From Rhodococcoides fascians A25f (lineage in GTDB: Bacteria; Actinomycetota; Actinomycetes; Mycobacteriales; Mycobacteriaceae), in the NCBI RefSeq assembly GCF_000760935.2, contig NZ_CP049744.1, positions 4,929,501-4,993,500 of the forward strand: a DNA stretch of 64,000 nucleotides. The letters are read 5' to 3'. Below are positions 62,330-64,000 of this stretch, one piece after another. Position numbers and translations under genes: made by a program. The number at the start of each line of letters is the position of its first letter. Within the stretch, counting starts at the first letter, position 1. The notes beneath the pieces were generated by a model, which saw only the letters and a program-made list of their open reading frames with translations, had not been told where the DNA came from and did no database searches.

Positions 62330-64000
62330 GCGGACGCCACAGCTCCAGCTCGGAGATTCCGGGCGGCGTGAATCCCATGACCTGGCCGTAGAAGGACAGT
62401 TCGGACTCTCGTGCGTTCACCTGAGTGTCGAGTTTGCGGAATCCGTGCGACTCGCCCGCATAGGCCAGGTAGGCGTGCGGAATTCCTTTCTGCACCATGG
62501 CGTCTCGGAATCGCTCGGCCTGTGACGGCGGCACGATCGGATCGTCCAGTCCTTGCAACAACAGCACCGGGCACGAGAGTCCGTCGACGTTGTTGACCGG
62601 TGCACGGGTTCGGTACAGGTCGATGGCCTCGGGCAAGGGTCCGATCAGGCCGTCGATGTAGCGAGATTCGAAGTCGTGGGTCTCGGCGACGAACAACTCG
62701 AGCTCGGCGACACCGAAGTACGAAGCCCCGCAGGCGAATACATCCGAAGACGTCAGTGCCGCCAATACCGTCCAACCACCTGCGGAGCCACCTTCGATGG
62801 CCAACCGGCGCGGGTCGGCGAGGCCGCTGTCGGCGAGCCCCTGCACGGCGGCGATGGTGTCTTCCACGTCGACGACGCCCCACTGTCCACGTAGTCGGTT
62901 GCGGTATTCGCGGCCGTACCCGCTCGACCCACCGTAGTTCACGTCGACGACGCCGATGCCGCGGCTGGTGAAGTACGCGAACAGCGGGTTCAGTGCGGGT
63001 GCCACGTGTGCCGTCGGGCCGCCGTGGACGAACGCGACGTACGGCGGGAGTTCGCCGTCGAGCCCGTCGTAGGACGGGTTGCGCGGCGCATAGGCGATGG
63101 CGTGCACCTCACGATTCGGTCCATGGAACGTCACCTGACGCCCCTCCGGCAGATACGCAGCGTCGGGGACGGACTCGAAACCCGAACGCACAGCCGTGAG
63201 TTCACGGGTTCCGAGATCGAGTGCGTACAGCCCGCTCGCCACTTGCGCGCCACCGCCCTTGATCAACACGGTCGATCCATGGCGCCCACCGAGACCGACC
63301 GACGTCACACCCTCGAGCGCGATGTCGTCCAGAGTGCCGGATGCAGGGTCGAGCACGGCGAGGGTATCGGTACCGACGGTCCGCACGGTCAGCAGCTTTC
63401 CGTCGCCCAGCACCTCGTACCAACTCGATCCGAGTCGCCACAGCGGGGCCCCGAAGTCGGCGTCGAGCGTCAGTAGCGGGGCCACCGAACCGTCGAGCGT
63501 GACCGAATACAGGTTCCACCAACCACTTCGGTCGCTGATGACGTACAACCGTTCGTCGTCGATCCACTCCGGCTGCATCACCGATTCCTCGGTCGAACCC
63601 AGCAGCACCGTCCAGGACGACGGATCGGCCAGCGAAGCCACGCGCAGTTCCGTTCCGTCCCATGGCATTTGCGGATGGTTCCACGCTATCCAGGCGATGC
63701 GGGTGCCGTCGGGCGACAAGCGCGGGAACGCAAGGAAGTCCGAGCCCGCCACCAACGAGCGCACCCCGCCGCCGCTCAGGTCGATCGCCACGATGTCTCG
63801 CGATACCGCACCGGCGTCGTGCATCTCGCGGACGGCAATGACGTCGTTACCGACCACCGACAATTCGGCGTACCGGATGCTCGACGCCACAGCCGGTTTC
63901 GGAGTCAGCGGCACGGGTGACCCGCCGGGGGTGAGGCGATAGACGCGTTGATCGGAGAACTCGGCGAACACCAGGTCGCCGTCTGCCGTCGCAGCCCATG
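62322..64000 (-). CDS. S9-family (prolyl oligopeptidase-like) serine peptidase, 5' end cut by window
   Basis: The frame stays open to the window edge, and residues before the first Met (AATADGDLVFAEFSD) fit the family, so the N-terminus is beyond 64000. A beta-propeller part is followed by the catalytic alpha/beta-hydrolase domain. The nucleophile is Ser in GGSAGGWTVLAAL, the Asp lies in QGLDDPIVPP and the His in GESHGFRK. The oxyanion region is VAFVHGGPTAH. The family cleaves short peptides or acyl-peptides; the actual substrate is unknown. It overlaps the 62060 gene end by 8 bases. Confidence 0.9.
   Translation of the reverse strand, partial: WAATADGDLVFAEFSDQRVYRLTPGGSPVPLTPKPAVASSIRYAELSVVGNDVIAVREMHDAGAVSRDIVAIDLSGGGVRSLVAGSDFLAFPRLSPDGTRIAWIAWNHPQMPWDGTELRVASLADPSSWTVLLGSTEESVMQPEWIDDERLYVISDRSGWWNLYSVTLDGSVAPLLTLDADFGAPLWRLGSSWYEVLGDGKLLTVRTVGTDTLAVLDPASGTLDDIALEGVTSVGLGGRHGSTVLIKGGGAQVASGLYALDLGTRELTAVRSGFESVPDAAYLPEGRQVTFHGPNREVHAIAYAPRNPSYDGLDGELPPYVAFVHGGPTAHVAPALNPLFAYFTSRGIGVVDVNYGGSSGYGREYRNRLRGQWGVVDVEDTIAAVQGLADSGLADPRRLAIEGGSAGGWTVLAALTSSDVFACGASYFGVAELELFVAETHDFESRYIDGLIGPLPEAIDLYRTRAPVNNVDGLSCPVLLLQGLDDPIVPPSQAERFRDAMVQKGIPHAYLAYAGESHGFRKLDTQVNARESELSFYGQVMGFTPPGISELELWRPPS

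Overview
The window is high-GC actinobacterial DNA. Gene content (iniBAC, HspR with HAIR operators, Lsr2, DUF222/HNH proteins, MbtH, a CCG-domain Fe-S reductase) points to Rhodococcus or a close mycolic-acid relative. This is inferred from gene content only; no 16S or database comparison was possible.

1-12,630: right part of an integrated conjugative element. The tyrosine integrase ends about 160 bases from the 3' end of a tRNA-Thr(UGU) gene (12,555-12,629), which is the probable attachment site. Moving away from it lie an XRE-type regulator overlapping int, a divergent excisionase, a 1.1-kb stretch with no confident gene, a ParA / partner / DUF2637 operon, a minus-strand set of small unknown genes including a protein made only of a DnaB N-terminal domain, a plasmid-type Lsr2, and a MobF/TrwC-like relaxase that runs off the left edge. 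The left att site is outside the window.

12,700-30,800: ordinary chromosome. It holds a ThrE-type exporter, an orphan MbtH, an alpha/beta hydrolase, two coiled-coil stress-type proteins, an HNH protein, a GlxA-type regulator facing a flavodoxin-fold reductase, a TetR + FBP-domain operon, a strongly asymmetric heterodimeric ABC exporter, otsA, an RsgA-like GTPase, an MFS-MarR operon and a flavin reductase.

30,853-31,655: an intergenic repeat array built of alternating modules of about 90 and 105 bp, with recurring 20-bp perfect (CG)n palindromes. It lies downstream of the heat-shock operon dnaK-grpE-dnaJ-hspR (35,777 to 31,666, minus), whose promoter carries two HAIR-like HspR operators.

36,000-40,100: a secreted protein, a GH13 enzyme, a VOC protein and a small membrane protein with a leaderless-type promoter.

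40,132-60,776: a cell-envelope stress region. iniB-iniA-iniC run leftwards. Divergent from them is a four-gene cluster: a membrane-anchored Hsp70-like protein, an IniR-like LuxR/STAND regulator, a degenerate Hsp70-like membrane protein and a third Hsp70-like membrane protein. Two tandem secreted trypsin-like proteases, a secreted protein of unknown function and a large membrane Fe-S reductase with a repetitive tail follow. The three anchored Hsp70 paralogs around IniR are the best candidate for an under-described system: cytoplasmic actin-like ATPase heads, one transmembrane helix, and Pro/Thr-rich outer tails, placed beside the regulator and dynamin-like effectors of the ini envelope-stress response. 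IniR of mycobacteria is reported to respond to trehalose, and trehalose synthesis (otsA) is also in this window.

60,777-64,000: an AbiEi/DUF559-like protein bracketed by nearly identical terminators, a small unknown gene, and an S9-family peptidase that runs off the right edge.
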